From: 66-474 sp044464225
Lineage (GTDB): Bacteria; Pseudomonadota; Gammaproteobacteria; Xanthomonadales; Rhodanobacteraceae
Direction of reading: 5' to 3'
DNA length: 64,000 nt
Assembly: GCA_044464225.1 (NCBI GenBank)
Contig: JBIQLN010000006.1
Span: 62,001 to 126,000 of the forward strand
A model generated the notes under the pieces. That model did not search any database and was not told the DNA's origin. It worked only from the letters and a program-made list of their open reading frames with translations. Positions 1 to 9,056 of this stretch are shown here, piece after piece. Made by a program: the position numbers and the translations under genes. The number at the start of each line of letters is the position of its first letter. Position 1 is the first letter of the stretch.

Positions 1-1
1 C

Positions 2-1834
2 GAAAAGCGCACCGGGGACCGGCTGTGGGGTGGTCCGATGTACCTGAACTACCTCCTCCAGGACAACGGCGGCGCCCTGGAAACGGTGCGCCCGATCGAT
101 TTCACCACCACCAACGTCAGCATGGGCCTGCGCGACGTCGGCACGGTCTGGCAGTTCCAGTTGGCCTATACCGGCTCGTTTTTCCGCGACCACAAAGACC
201 ATTTGAACTACCAGAGCCCGTTCGCCTTGCGGAACGTGGTTGGCGTGCCGCAGGTCGCCAACATCTACCAGGGCCAGTTCTCGCTGGAGCCCGACAACGA
301 TTACCACAACCTGCGTGCGGAGCTTTCGCGCAGCCTGAAGTGGAACGGGCAACTCTCGCTGGCCGCGGCATGGGGCACCATGCGCCAGGACGACCCTCTG
401 CTGCCGCCGGTCACCTGCACCGGCACTGGCGGGATTTTCATTTCGCCATCGGCCGACTTCACCTTCGACTGCGCCGACTGGAACACCACCTCGGCGCTGT
501 CGCAGCAGACCGCAAACGCACGCATCGACACCGGCCTGCTCGATGCGAAGATCACGCTGCATCCTTCCCCGCGGTTCGGCTGGCACGCGGGGCTGCGCTG
601 GTACCGCGAGGACAACAGGACCAACTACCTCGCCTTCAATCCGCTGACCGGGCAGTACGGCTACATCGCCGAGAACGGCTCGCAGGGCAGCATCATTCCC
701 GGCCAGATCGGCATCTTCGATCCGCGCAATCCGCTGTTCGCATCGTACGTGACCCAGGTGCGCGCGATCCCGTTCGGCTACACCGACATCATTTTCGAGA
801 CCGGCATCGATTTGCGCCTCGGCGAGAACAACACCCTGAACCTCACCTACAGCTTCGATCGCAAACAGCCGAAGCATCGCGAGCGCAGCCTGGTGAACGA
901 GCAACGCATCAAGCTGGGGTGGGTGGACCGCGCGCTCGGCAAGGCCACGCTGCGTTTCGACTACGAGTTCGCGTATCGCAACGGCGGGCCTTACACGTCC
1001 GATCCGTACGAAGCGTTCTATTCGACGGCACTTCCCGGCTTCGTGACGCCTCCGCTCGGCAACGTGGCGTTCACCACCGACGCGATGCGCAAGTACGACC
1101 TCGGCAACCGCATCGAACACAAGCTGCACGCGACGCTGATCTATCCGATCGGCGACACCGCAACGATTTCGGGCGTGGTGTACGCGACGCGCGACAACTA
1201 CGGTGCCGCGATCGGGCGGCAGGCGACGCGCAACCGCGGTTTCGACGTCTCCTGGGATTGGCAGCCTTCGCCGCTGACGAGCATGAGCGCCCATCTCGGC
1301 CGCGACGATTCGAGCCTGCATTTCTCGAACGTCGGCGACGACGAAGACATCACGGGTGCGCCGGGCCGCGACGATCCATCGCTGGGCGGACCGCTTTTCC
1401 CGCTCGCCAATCAGTGGCAGGGCATCGACCACGAGCGTGATTACAACGCCGGACTCACCCTCCGTCACGACTTCGGACGCGTGCGCGCCGACCTCGGCTA
1501 CACCTACACCTACGCGCTCGGCCGGGCCGGATACGCGTACGCTTCACCCGGTGCCCTGCCGATCACCCAGCAGCCGTTGGTCGACACCGTGGGCAACGCC
1601 TTCCCGGACAACCACTACCACATCCATACCCTGCAACTCGGTTTCGACATAGCGCTGTCGCGCAGGATCGGCATGCGGATATTCGACGTCTTCTCGACCG
1701 GGAGCTTCGCCGACTGGCACTACGCCGGCCTCGAGGACAACCTCGTGATCGACCACCGGATCTACACCGACCTCGGGCCGCAGGCGCACTACAGCGTCAA
1801 CCTGATCGGCATCCTGCTGAACGCGAAACTGTGA
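2..1834 (+). CDS. MtrB/PioB-family outer-membrane beta-barrel protein (5' end outside window)
   Basis: The reading frame is already open at the left edge, so the N-terminus (signal peptide and any CXXC motif) is not visible; about 610 residues are present. The visible part consists of alternating aromatic/polar strands rich in Tyr, Asn, Asp and Arg, as expected for a large outer-membrane barrel. Family members form the porin sheath around a periplasmic multiheme cytochrome and pass electrons across the outer membrane for metal reduction or iron oxidation. Assignment rests on the overall strand pattern and conserved blocks such as LTYSFDR and the closing strand ending in LLNAKL. A diheme cytochrome follows 10 bp downstream, which fits the role. 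The decaheme partner, if present, must lie upstream. A generic TonB-independent porin is the main alternative. Confidence 0.72.
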   Translation, partial: EKRTGDRLWGGPMYLNYLLQDNGGALETVRPIDFTTTNVSMGLRDVGTVWQFQLAYTGSFFRDHKDHLNYQSPFALRNVVGVPQVANIYQGQFSLEPDNDYHNLRAELSRSLKWNGQLSLAAAWGTMRQDDPLLPPVTCTGTGGIFISPSADFTFDCADWNTTSALSQQTANARIDTGLLDAKITLHPSPRFGWHAGLRWYREDNRTNYLAFNPLTGQYGYIAENGSQGSIIPGQIGIFDPRNPLFASYVTQVRAIPFGYTDIIFETGIDLRLGENNTLNLTYSFDRKQPKHRERSLVNEQRIKLGWVDRALGKATLRFDYEFAYRNGGPYTSDPYEAFYSTALPGFVTPPLGNVAFTTDAMRKYDLGNRIEHKLHATLIYPIGDTATISGVVYATRDNYGAAIGRQATRNRGFDVSWDWQPSPLTSMSAHLGRDDSSLHFSNVGDDEDITGAPGRDDPSLGGPLFPLANQWQGIDHERDYNAGLTLRHDFGRVRADLGYTYTYALGRAGYAYASPGALPITQQPLVDTVGNAFPDNHYHIHTLQLGFDIALSRRIGMRIFDVFSTGSFADWHYAGLEDNLVIDHRIYTDLGPQAHYSVNLIGILLNAKL

Positions 1835-1844
1835 GGACGCCGCC

Positions 1845-2537
1845 GTGATCTGCACCACACGCGCCGCAGCCATTTCCTCGATCGCATCGGTGGCGCTGGC
1901 TGTCGGCGTGGCCGTGGCCGCGACCGCGCCGTTCGATGACTTGCGCAAGCAGGCACCGATCCAGGGCGATGCGGCGGCGGGGGCGGCCAAGGCCGCCGCC
2001 TGCGCGGCTTGCCACGGCGCCAAGGGCATCGCGGTCGCACCGACGTTCCCGAACCTCGCCGGGCAGTCCGCCACCTACCTTTACGTTCAATTGCGGGCGT
2101 TCAAGGATGGTGCGCGCGACAACGCCGTGATGCAGCCGCTCGCGAAGGCGCTATCCGATCAGGACATGCGGAATCTTGCCGCGCATTTCGCGTCGCTGCC
2201 GGGCAAGGTCGCATCGCAAGCGGTGCAGTCGTCCTCACGCGGCGCGGTCCTGTTCCACGTCGGCGATGCCGCGCAAGGCGTGCCGCCCTGCCAGGGTTGC
2301 CATGGTGTGGATGGAAGGGGACCGCGCCCCGACCCCACCAGCACCGCGCCGCAACCGGCGTGGTCGACCTTCCCGGTCCTCGCCGGCCAGAACAGCCAAT
2401 ACGTACTGGCGCAATTGCAGGCCTACCACGACGGCACGCGCGTCGGCACCAGCAACGACAAGGTGATGCAGGGCGTCGCGCACAACCTCAGCGCAGCGGA
2501 CATGCGCGCGCTCGCCGAGTACGTCTCGAGCATGTAG
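1845..2537 (+). CDS. Periplasmic diheme c-type cytochrome (c4-like)
   Basis: A 230-residue protein with an N-terminal signal peptide (hydrophobic to about residue 26) and two CXXCH heme sites, CAACH at 53-57 and CQGCH at 149-153. Each sits in a half resembling the other, as in cytochrome c4. Candidate axial Met ligands are in NAVMQPLA (M96) and NDKVMQGVA. The GTG start is preceded by GTGAGGA and lies 10 bp after the upstream barrel gene, so the two are probably cotranscribed. The likely role is shuttling electrons in the periplasm between the inner membrane and an outer-membrane conduit or a terminal oxidase. The gene ends 2 bp from the convergent glmS. Diheme c4 identity is confident; its specific partner is inferred from position. 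Confidence 0.85.
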   Translation: MICTTRAAAISSIASVALAVGVAVAATAPFDDLRKQAPIQGDAAAGAAKAAACAACHGAKGIAVAPTFPNLAGQSATYLYVQLRAFKDGARDNAVMQPLAKALSDQDMRNLAAHFASLPGKVASQAVQSSSRGAVLFHVGDAAQGVPPCQGCHGVDGRGPRPDPTSTAPQPAWSTFPVLAGQNSQYVLAQLQAYHDGTRVGTSNDKVMQGVAHNLSAADMRALAEYVSSM

Positions 2538-2539
2538 CG

Positions 2540-4372
2540 CTACTCGACGGTCACCGATTTGGCGAGGTTGCGCGGTTGATCCACGTCGGTGCCGCGCAGC
2601 ACCGCGACGTGGTAGGCCAGCAACTGCAATGGTACGGTGAGTACGGCAGGGGCGATGAAATTGCCACCCGCATCCACCTTCATGAGCTGACCGCGGTTGC
2701 CGTTCAATGAAAGGTCCACTTCGTCGTCGGCGAACACGTACAACTGTCCGCCACGCGCGCGAACTTCCTCCAGGTTGGATTTCAGCTTTTCCAGCAACTG
2801 GTTGTTGGGGGCCACCGCGATCACCGGCATGTCCTCGTCGACCAGCGCCAGCGGGCCGTGCTTCAGTTCGCCCGCCGGGTATGCCTCGGCATGGATGTAG
2901 GAAATCTCCTTCAGCTTCAGTGCGCCCTCCATGGCCACCGGATATTGCACGCCGCGCCCGAGGAACAACGCATGGTGCTTGTCGACGAACGACTCGGCCA
3001 GCGTGGCGATGGCCGGCGCAAGTTTGAGCGCACCCTCGAGACGGCGCGGCAGGCTGGCGAGTTCGGCCACGAGCTGCGCGAGGCGACCTTCGTCGATGCC
3101 GCGCAGGCGCGCAAGCTCCAGCACCAGCAGCGCCAGCGCCGCCAATTGGGTCGTAAAGGCCTTGGTGGAAGCCACCCCGATTTCCGGGCCCGCGCGCGTC
3201 ATCAGGGTGAGCTCGGATTCGCGTACCAGGCTGGATTCCGGCACGTTGCAGATCGCGAACGAACCGAGGTAGCCGCGCTCGCGGCCCTCGCGCAGGGCGG
3301 CCAGGGTGTCGGCGGTTTCGCCCGACTGCGAAATCGCGAGGAACAGGGTGTCGGGCATCACCACCACGTTGCGGTAGCGATATTCGCTGGCAACCTCGAC
3401 ACTGCACGGAACGCCGGCTATGCCTTCCAGCCAGTAGCGCGCCACCATGCCGGCGTGATAGCTGGTGCCGCAGGCGATGATGTGCACGTGGCGCACGCGC
3501 TTCAACAACGCGTCCGCGTCGACGCCGAAGATGTTGGGCAGGATGTGCGTGTCGGCGAGGCGGCCTTCCAGCGTGTTGGCAACTGCACCGGGCTGCTCGA
3601 AGATTTCCTTCAGCATGTAGTGGCGGAACTGACCGCGTTCGACCGCGTCCATCGACAGGTCGCTCTCACGCACCTTGCGGGTCGCCGGAGTGCCGTCGGC
3701 AGCCTGGATCACGAGTCCGTCCGGCGTGATTTCCACCACGTCGCCTTCTTCCAGGTAAACGATGCGGTTGGTGACCTGGATCAGCGCCTGTACATCCGAG
3801 CCGAGGAAATGTTCGCCAATGCCCACGCCCACGCATAACGGGCTGCCGCGGCGCGCCCCGACCACGTGCCCGGGATGGTCGCGGTGCAGCACCGCGATCG
3901 CATACGCGCCGCGCAGGCGGCGGGTGGCTGCGCTGACCGCTTCGCGCAATGACTTGCCCTCGGCCACCAGTTTGTGCACGAGGTGCGCGATGACTTCGGT
4001 ATCGGTGTCCGAGGTGAAGGCGTAACCGGCGGCCTTCAGTTCTTCGCGCAGTTCCGCATGGTTCTCGATGATGCCGTTGTGCACCACCGCGACGGTGTCC
4101 TTCGACACGTGCGGGTGCGCGTTGGCTTCGTTGGGGACGCCATGCGTGGCCCAGCGGGTGTGTGCGATGCCGGTGCGGCCGTGCAGGTCCGATGCGCGCC
4201 ACAGCGTGTCCAGTTCGGCGACCTTGCCGGGCGCCCGCAACCGCGAAAGCCGTGCATTGTCCAGCACCGCCAGCCCCGCGGAGTCATAGCCGCGATATTC
4301 GAGGGCGCGCAAGCCCGCCAGCAGGATGGGCACCACATCGCGCTGGGTGCAGGCGGCGACGATTCCGCACAT
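2540..4372 (-). CDS. glmS: Glutamine--fructose-6-phosphate aminotransferase (isomerizing)
   Basis: A 610-residue GlmS of normal length. It converts fructose 6-phosphate plus glutamine to glucosamine 6-phosphate, the entry step to UDP-GlcNAc for peptidoglycan and LPS. The protein begins MCGIVAAC, giving the N-terminal nucleophile Cys2 of the class II glutaminase domain. Two SIS sugar-isomerase domains follow (serine-rich CGTSYHAG and SQSGETADT), and the C-terminus ends KSVTVE with the conserved Lys. It is divergent from the sugar transferase gene and glmU lies about 1.8 kb away, so amino-sugar supply genes are grouped. I see no glmS ribozyme upstream, as expected outside Firmicutes. Confidence 0.97.
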   Translation of the reverse strand: MCGIVAACTQRDVVPILLAGLRALEYRGYDSAGLAVLDNARLSRLRAPGKVAELDTLWRASDLHGRTGIAHTRWATHGVPNEANAHPHVSKDTVAVVHNGIIENHAELREELKAAGYAFTSDTDTEVIAHLVHKLVAEGKSLREAVSAATRRLRGAYAIAVLHRDHPGHVVGARRGSPLCVGVGIGEHFLGSDVQALIQVTNRIVYLEEGDVVEITPDGLVIQAADGTPATRKVRESDLSMDAVERGQFRHYMLKEIFEQPGAVANTLEGRLADTHILPNIFGVDADALLKRVRHVHIIACGTSYHAGMVARYWLEGIAGVPCSVEVASEYRYRNVVVMPDTLFLAISQSGETADTLAALREGRERGYLGSFAICNVPESSLVRESELTLMTRAGPEIGVASTKAFTTQLAALALLVLELARLRGIDEGRLAQLVAELASLPRRLEGALKLAPAIATLAESFVDKHHALFLGRGVQYPVAMEGALKLKEISYIHAEAYPAGELKHGPLALVDEDMPVIAVAPNNQLLEKLKSNLEEVRARGGQLYVFADDEVDLSLNGNRGQLMKVDAGGNFIAPAVLTVPLQLLAYHVAVLRGTDVDQPRNLAKSVTVE

Positions 4373-4492
4373 GAGGCTGGGCGCTCCAGGTCAAAAAACG
4401 CAACGATACAGGGATTTTTGCGGACAGAACCGGCGGCCCTTTCCGGCCTTCGGCACGGTTCATGCAGGGGGTTCCGGGCTAGGCTGAAAACT

Positions 4493-4521
4493 TTGAACAG
4501 GGTCTCATTCCGTAGTATAAA
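4493..4521 (+). promoter_or_regulatory. Sigma-70-type promoter of the sugar transferase gene
   Basis: TTGAAC and TATAAA are separated by exactly 17 bp and end about 60 bp before the ATG at 4582. A G-rich ribosome-binding stretch (GGATGGGGGT) lies just before that start. The -10 box matches the consensus at 5 of 6 positions and the -35 at 4 of 6. It is a prediction from sequence only. Confidence 0.5.
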
Positions 4522-4581
4522 AGCCGTCCGCTTGCCGATCGGAGCGGTCGGTGCAGAGGCCCAACGGATGGGGGTAGCGAC

Positions 4582-5982
4582 ATGTTCAGATTGTTGCGGC
4601 AACGGGCGCTCAAGTGGCAGCTCCTGTTGGTAATAGTCGAATTTGCCCTGCTGGCGGGCTGCGTCTACGCAGCGGTGCTGCTGCGTTACTGGGGTGACCA
4701 CGATACCCAACTGGCGTTCGGGCGGGCGCTCCACTGGCGTGCCCTGCTGGTTTCGGGCGTGCTGGTTTTCGCCATGGCGGCGCTGGGCCTGTACCAGGTG
4801 CACCTGCGGGCCGGCCTGCTGGGCCGGCTGAGCCGGCAGGGCGTGGCGTTCCTGCTCGGGTGGGTCGCACTGACCGTGCTCTATTACGTCATCCCCGCGA
4901 CCTATCTGGGTCGCGGCGTGCTCGGCATCGCCCTGGTGCTGGGCTATCTGGTAGTGGCCCTCTGGCGCATGAGCTTCCTCGGCTTCGTGGATGCCGACCT
5001 GTTCAAGCGCCGCGTGGTGATGCTGGGCGCCGGGGAACGCGCGGCCGAGGTCGTCCGCAAGATGCGCCGGAAGACCGACCAGCGCGGCTTCAAGATCCTG
5101 GGTTACGTGCCCATCGGGGAAGATCCGATGGCGGTGCCGGCGACTTCCTTGCTGCATCCGGCCAAGAGCCTGTACCAATGGGCGCAGCGGATGGGGGTGG
5201 ACGAAATCGTGGTCGGCCCCGATGATCGTCGGGGCACCTTGCCGGTCGACGCACTGTTGGAATGCAAGCAGCGCGGAATGGCCGTGACGGAGCTCGCCGA
5301 GTTTTTCGAGCGCGAGGCGGGCAAGATCAAGATGGACCTCACCAACCCCTCATGGCTGGTGTTTTCCGACGGCTTCAACATCTCGCCGGTGCGGCGCACG
5401 GTGAAGCGCGCGTTCGATGTTTCGATGGCGGCGCTGGTACTGCTGATGACATGGCCGTTGATGCTGCTGACGGCGCTGGCGATCCGGCTGGAGTCGGGCC
5501 GGAACGCACCCATCCTGTACCGGCAGGAGCGCGTGGGCGAGAACGGCAAGTCGTTCCCCGTGATCAAGTTCCGCAGCATGCGCACCGACGCCGAATGCGA
5601 CGGCGTCGCGCGCTGGGCAACCAAGAACGACGATCGCGTCACCCGCGTCGGCCGCTTCATCCGCAAGACGCGGCTGGATGAACTGCCGCAACTGTGGAAC
5701 GTGCTGCGCGGCGACATGAGCATCATCGGACCCCGTCCGGAGCGTCCGCAGTTCGTGGACGACTTCAATGCCCGCATCCGCTACTACTCGTTGCGCCATT
5801 GCGTGAAGCCCGGCCTGACCGGGTGGGCGCAGTTGCGTTATCCGTACGGCTCTTCGTTCGAGGACGCCGAGGAAAAGTTGAAGTTCGACCTGTTCTACGT
5901 GAAGAACCACAACTTCGTGTTCGATCTGGCCATCCTGGTGCAGACCGTCGAAGTGGTATTGTTCGGGCGCGGCGCGCGCTGA
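4582..5982 (+). CDS. Polyprenyl-phosphate sugar phosphotransferase, EpsB/WcaJ type (TIGR03013-like)
   Basis: A 466-residue membrane enzyme expected to transfer a sugar-1-phosphate from a UDP-sugar to undecaprenyl phosphate, starting an exopolysaccharide repeat unit. The N-terminal part has four to five hydrophobic helices (about 12-150). A CoA-binding-like Rossmann region follows (VVMLGAGERAAEVV, about 150-260). The C-terminal bacterial sugar transferase domain (about 275-466) has KRAFDV, KFRSMRTDAE, TRLDELPQLWNVLRGDMS and GPRPERP. The final block QTVEVVLFGRGAR is typical of the subgroup linked to PEP-CTERM/exosortase systems. No exosortase, polymerase or flippase is visible nearby, so the gene stands alone between glmS and glmU. 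Substrate is unknown; a HexNAc is an inference from the neighbours. Confidence 0.88.
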   Translation: MFRLLRQRALKWQLLLVIVEFALLAGCVYAAVLLRYWGDHDTQLAFGRALHWRALLVSGVLVFAMAALGLYQVHLRAGLLGRLSRQGVAFLLGWVALTVLYYVIPATYLGRGVLGIALVLGYLVVALWRMSFLGFVDADLFKRRVVMLGAGERAAEVVRKMRRKTDQRGFKILGYVPIGEDPMAVPATSLLHPAKSLYQWAQRMGVDEIVVGPDDRRGTLPVDALLECKQRGMAVTELAEFFEREAGKIKMDLTNPSWLVFSDGFNISPVRRTVKRAFDVSMAALVLLMTWPLMLLTALAIRLESGRNAPILYRQERVGENGKSFPVIKFRSMRTDAECDGVARWATKNDDRVTRVGRFIRKTRLDELPQLWNVLRGDMSIIGPRPERPQFVDDFNARIRYYSLRHCVKPGLTGWAQLRYPYGSSFEDAEEKLKFDLFYVKNHNFVFDLAILVQTVEVVLFGRGAR

Positions 5983-6213
5983 CCGATCCGTCACCGGCCA
6001 CGAAGGAAGGCGTGGCCCGGGGCGCCCGCGCGCCAGGGGACTCTCGACAGCGGATCAAGTCCGGTGGCGGCGGATCGCCCGCGCGCCAGCGGGTGCGCGG
6101 GCTGGGTGACGGCTCCACGCGGTACGCTGCTGCGCCCTTGCCGCATGACTTTCAGCCACTTGTAGCCCGCCACACGATGCGTCAATGTGGCAGACCAGAC
6201 TGGAGACCCAAGC

Positions 6214-7578
6214 ATGGCCGACCCGTTGCACGTGATCGTCCTCGCCGCCGGCGAGGGCAAGCGCATGAAGTCCATGCTGCCCAAGGTGCTGATGCCGCTG
6301 GCGGGCAGGCCGATGCTGGCACACGTGCTGGACACCGCGCGGGCGCTCCGGCCCGAAGGCCTGCACGTCGTGTACGGCCATCGCGGCGAGCAAGTGCGGG
6401 CGACGTTCGCGCGGGACACCGACATCCACTGGGTGCACCAATCCGAACAGCGCGGCACCGGGCATGCGGTGATGCTGGCGTTGCACGACATTCCCGATCC
6501 CAAACGCATACTGGTGCTGTACGGGGACGTACCGCTGCTGCGCGCGGAAACCCTCACCGAACTGGTGCGCACGCATGCGGAACTCGCCGTGCTGGCGGCC
6601 GAACTCGACGATCCATCCGGCTACGGGCGCGTGTTGCGCGATGGGCTTGGGCGGGTGCGCGCGATCGTGGAAGAGAAGGACGCGGACGAAGCACAGCGCG
6701 AAGTACGCATCGTCAACACCGGCGTCACGTTTGCGGAATCCCCGCAACTCCGGCGCTGGGTCGACCGGCTGGTGCCGGACAACCAGCAGGGCGAACTGTA
6801 CCTGACCGACGTATTCGCCCAGGCAGCCGACGACGGCACGCCGGCCGACGTGGTGATGACGCGCGACCCCATCGAGGCGTTCGGCGCAAATGATCCCGCA
6901 CAGCTTGCGGAACTCGCGACGTACCTGCGGGCCCGCGACGCGCGGCGCCTGATGCTGGCGGGCGTGCGCATCGCCGATCCCGCGCGTTTCGACTTGCGCG
7001 GGCACTTCAGCCATGGCCGGGACATCGAAATCGACGTGGACGTGATCCTGGAGGATGGCGTGACCCTCGGCGATGGCGTGAAAATCGGTCCGTTCTGCCG
7101 CCTGCGCAACGTCAACCTGGCGGCCGGAACGGAGGTCATGGCGCATTGCGACCTCGAGGGCGTGACGACCTACGGCGCCTGCCGGATCGGCCCGTTCGCG
7201 CGCCTGCGGCCGGGTACCGAACTCGCGGCCGGCGTACACGTCGGCAACTTCGTGGAAACCAAGAAGGCCAAGCTGGGTGAAGGCAGCAAGGCCAACCATC
7301 TCACCTACCTCGGCGACACGAAGGTCGGATCGGGGGTCAACATCGGCGCCGGCACCATCACCTGCAACTACGACGGCGTCAACAAGTTCGTCACCGAAAT
7401 CGGCGATGGCGCGTTCATCGGCTCGAATACCGCACTGGTCGCGCCGGTGCAGGTGGGCGAAGGCGCCACCATCGGCGCAGGCTCCACGATCACCGCCGAC
7501 GCCCCCGCCGGCAAGTTGAGCCTCGCGCGGGGCCGCCAGACCACCATCGACGATTGGCAACGCCCGCAAAAAAAATGA
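6214..7578 (+). CDS. glmU: Bifunctional N-acetylglucosamine-1-phosphate uridyltransferase / glucosamine-1-phosphate acetyltransferase
   Basis: A 454-residue enzyme making UDP-GlcNAc from glucosamine 1-phosphate, acetyl-CoA and UTP. The uridyltransferase half opens with the nucleotide-binding loop VLAAGEGKRMKS and contains QRGTGHAV and YGDVPLL. The C-terminal left-handed beta-helix has hexapeptide repeats, including GNFVETKKAKLGEGSKANHL and NIGAGTITCNYDG. The ATG at 6214 is chosen because GGAG lies about 10 bases upstream and the mature N-terminus fits the family; an in-frame GTG at 6187 is possible. It lies downstream of the sugar transferase on the same strand and its stop abuts the convergent xanB2 stop with no gap. 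Confidence 0.97.
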   Translation: MADPLHVIVLAAGEGKRMKSMLPKVLMPLAGRPMLAHVLDTARALRPEGLHVVYGHRGEQVRATFARDTDIHWVHQSEQRGTGHAVMLALHDIPDPKRILVLYGDVPLLRAETLTELVRTHAELAVLAAELDDPSGYGRVLRDGLGRVRAIVEEKDADEAQREVRIVNTGVTFAESPQLRRWVDRLVPDNQQGELYLTDVFAQAADDGTPADVVMTRDPIEAFGANDPAQLAELATYLRARDARRLMLAGVRIADPARFDLRGHFSHGRDIEIDVDVILEDGVTLGDGVKIGPFCRLRNVNLAAGTEVMAHCDLEGVTTYGACRIGPFARLRPGTELAAGVHVGNFVETKKAKLGEGSKANHLTYLGDTKVGSGVNIGAGTITCNYDGVNKFVTEIGDGAFIGSNTALVAPVQVGEGATIGAGSTITADAPAGKLSLARGRQTTIDDWQRPQKK

Positions 7579-8553
7579 TCAGCCGCCGGTTGGCCGCAGT
7601 GGCAGGTTCGACCAGCCGTCGATTTCCACCAGCAGTTCGCGGCGGCAGATGTCACCCTGCAGCAGGATGCGGGGCACGGCCGGATCGAGATGCCGCATCA
7701 GGGCGGCACGGATCCGTTCGACATCCTGCGGGCGGCGCACGTAAACCTTGAGGGGCGACAACACATCGAACGCCGGGAGCTCGGCCCGTTCGAGCAGCGC
7801 GTGCAAGTTGGCAACCGCCTCGTCGGCCTGCGCCGTCACATCGTCCGCGTGATGCGAGGCGTGGCCGATGACCGCGGCGGTACCGGAAATCGCCAGCGCG
7901 CCGCCCGGCAACTGCATTGCGCGCGCAAAGCTGGGCGCGGTGGGACCGTACTGGCGCGGGTATTTCCAGGCACTCACCTGGCGCGGGTTTTCGAGCGCCT
8001 CGCCCGGTTCCCTGGCGCACAACGCGTACACCTGCAACAAGCCCGGCCGACCATGATGGCCGATCGCGGTGGCTGCGGGATACGCCGTGATCCCGCGCGC
8101 GGCGAGCCCGCGTGCACGGCCATTGCAGAACAACCTATAGCGCTCGCCGTCACCTTCGCCCGCGTTGATCGCGCCAAGGTAATTCCAGATCCGTTGCAGG
8201 TGGCATTCCGGCGATTCCGCCACATGCCCGAGCAAAAGCGCATAGGCGTGTTCGCTGGCTGCCTCGATGCCGCCGCACCCGGCTTCATCGACTTCCACCG
8301 CGACGAAGCGCCAGCCACCGCCGACCGCCCAGTGCAGCGCACCGGCGCGGCCATGGCTCACCGTGTCGCCGACCGACCAGCATTCGCGCGGCGGCTGGGC
8401 GTCCAGTGGCGGCAGGGGGATCCGCAGATGGCGCGGATCGGCAGTGCCATCCGCGCCCACGCCGAAATCGAACACCGCCAGCGTATCCGGTCGATCCAGC
8501 AGCGTTGGCGCAGGCTCCCCCCGATACGCGACGCGCAACACCGAACCCCTCAT
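7579..8553 (-). CDS. xanB2: XanB2-like bifunctional chorismatase (3-/4-hydroxybenzoate synthase)
   Basis: A 324-residue protein resembling the FkbO/Hyg5/XanB2 chorismatase family. It has a RidA/YjgF-like C-terminal fold with SGTAAVIGHASHHADDVTAQ and a closing DICRREL segment. In Xanthomonas, XanB2 cleaves chorismate to 3-hydroxybenzoate (precursor of the xanthomonadin pigment and a signal) and 4-hydroxybenzoate (precursor of coenzyme Q). The divergent neighbour is a pigment-type acyl carrier protein, the same adjacency known from the xanthomonadin locus, which supports the call. No other pigment gene is visible in the window, so the ubiquinone role may be why it is kept. Function is from family knowledge. 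Confidence 0.82.
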   Translation of the reverse strand: MRGSVLRVAYRGEPAPTLLDRPDTLAVFDFGVGADGTADPRHLRIPLPPLDAQPPRECWSVGDTVSHGRAGALHWAVGGGWRFVAVEVDEAGCGGIEAASEHAYALLLGHVAESPECHLQRIWNYLGAINAGEGDGERYRLFCNGRARGLAARGITAYPAATAIGHHGRPGLLQVYALCAREPGEALENPRQVSAWKYPRQYGPTAPSFARAMQLPGGALAISGTAAVIGHASHHADDVTAQADEAVANLHALLERAELPAFDVLSPLKVYVRRPQDVERIRAALMRHLDPAVPRILLQGDICRRELLVEIDGWSNLPLRPTGG

Positions 8554-8669
8554 GCCATTCCTTCCGAATTGCTGTGACGCGTGCGGCCATGCATGCCGCC
8601 CGACGCCTGTGTCAAACTGTCCATGTTACACTGAATGGTTGATTCGATGAGATTGCGGAGCCACGGAGC

Positions 8670-8945
8670 ATGACCCAGCAGACCCCTGAGGAGCAGGAAT
8701 TGGCGAGCCTGATCGTCGAGAGCCTCAACCTCGAAAACGTGTCGCCGCAAGACATCGACCCCGAGGCGCCATTGTTCGGCGGCGAGCTGGGACTCGACTC
8801 CATCGACGCGCTGGAGCTGGCGCTGGCGGTATCCAAGCGCTACGGCATCCAGCTGCGTTCGGACAATCCCGACAACCGGCGCGTGTTCGGCTCGTTGCGG
8901 GCACTGTCGGAACACATCCAGGCACACGTCTGCGATCATTCATGA
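8670..8945 (+). CDS. Acyl carrier protein, aryl-polyene/xanthomonadin type
   Basis: A 91-residue acidic carrier protein. The 4'-phosphopantetheine attachment serine is in GLDSIDALEL (about residues 49-58), and the helices before and after have ACP spacing. It would carry the aryl starter or growing polyene as a thioester in the cytoplasm. It is divergent from xanB2 across 116 bp, matching the xanB2-ACP adjacency of xanthomonadin loci. No ketosynthase, dehydratase or ketoreductase of such a pathway follows; the next gene is an unrelated DUF4124 protein on the other strand. It is distinct from the fatty-acid AcpP, which is shorter and carries DSLD. Confidence 0.82.
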   Translation: MTQQTPEEQELASLIVESLNLENVSPQDIDPEAPLFGGELGLDSIDALELALAVSKRYGIQLRSDNPDNRRVFGSLRALSEHIQAHVCDHS

Positions 8946-9056
8946 TCGCCGTCCGGAGGGAGGCACCCGCGCTCTCCACGGTCCACGTTGCCTGCTTCCC
9001 CGGCACGCCCGCGCTGGTTTTCGGAATGCCGCTTCGAAGGGACTGTCCCGTGGCGG

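Noticed and set aside
4373..4581. Possible glmS ribozyme or riboswitch in the glmS leader
   Set aside because: No conserved ribozyme core is visible, and that ribozyme belongs to Firmicutes and relatives.
4582..5982. A complete exosortase/PEP-CTERM polysaccharide system
   Set aside because: Only the sugar transferase subgroup hints at it; no exosortase or sorting-signal protein is in the window.
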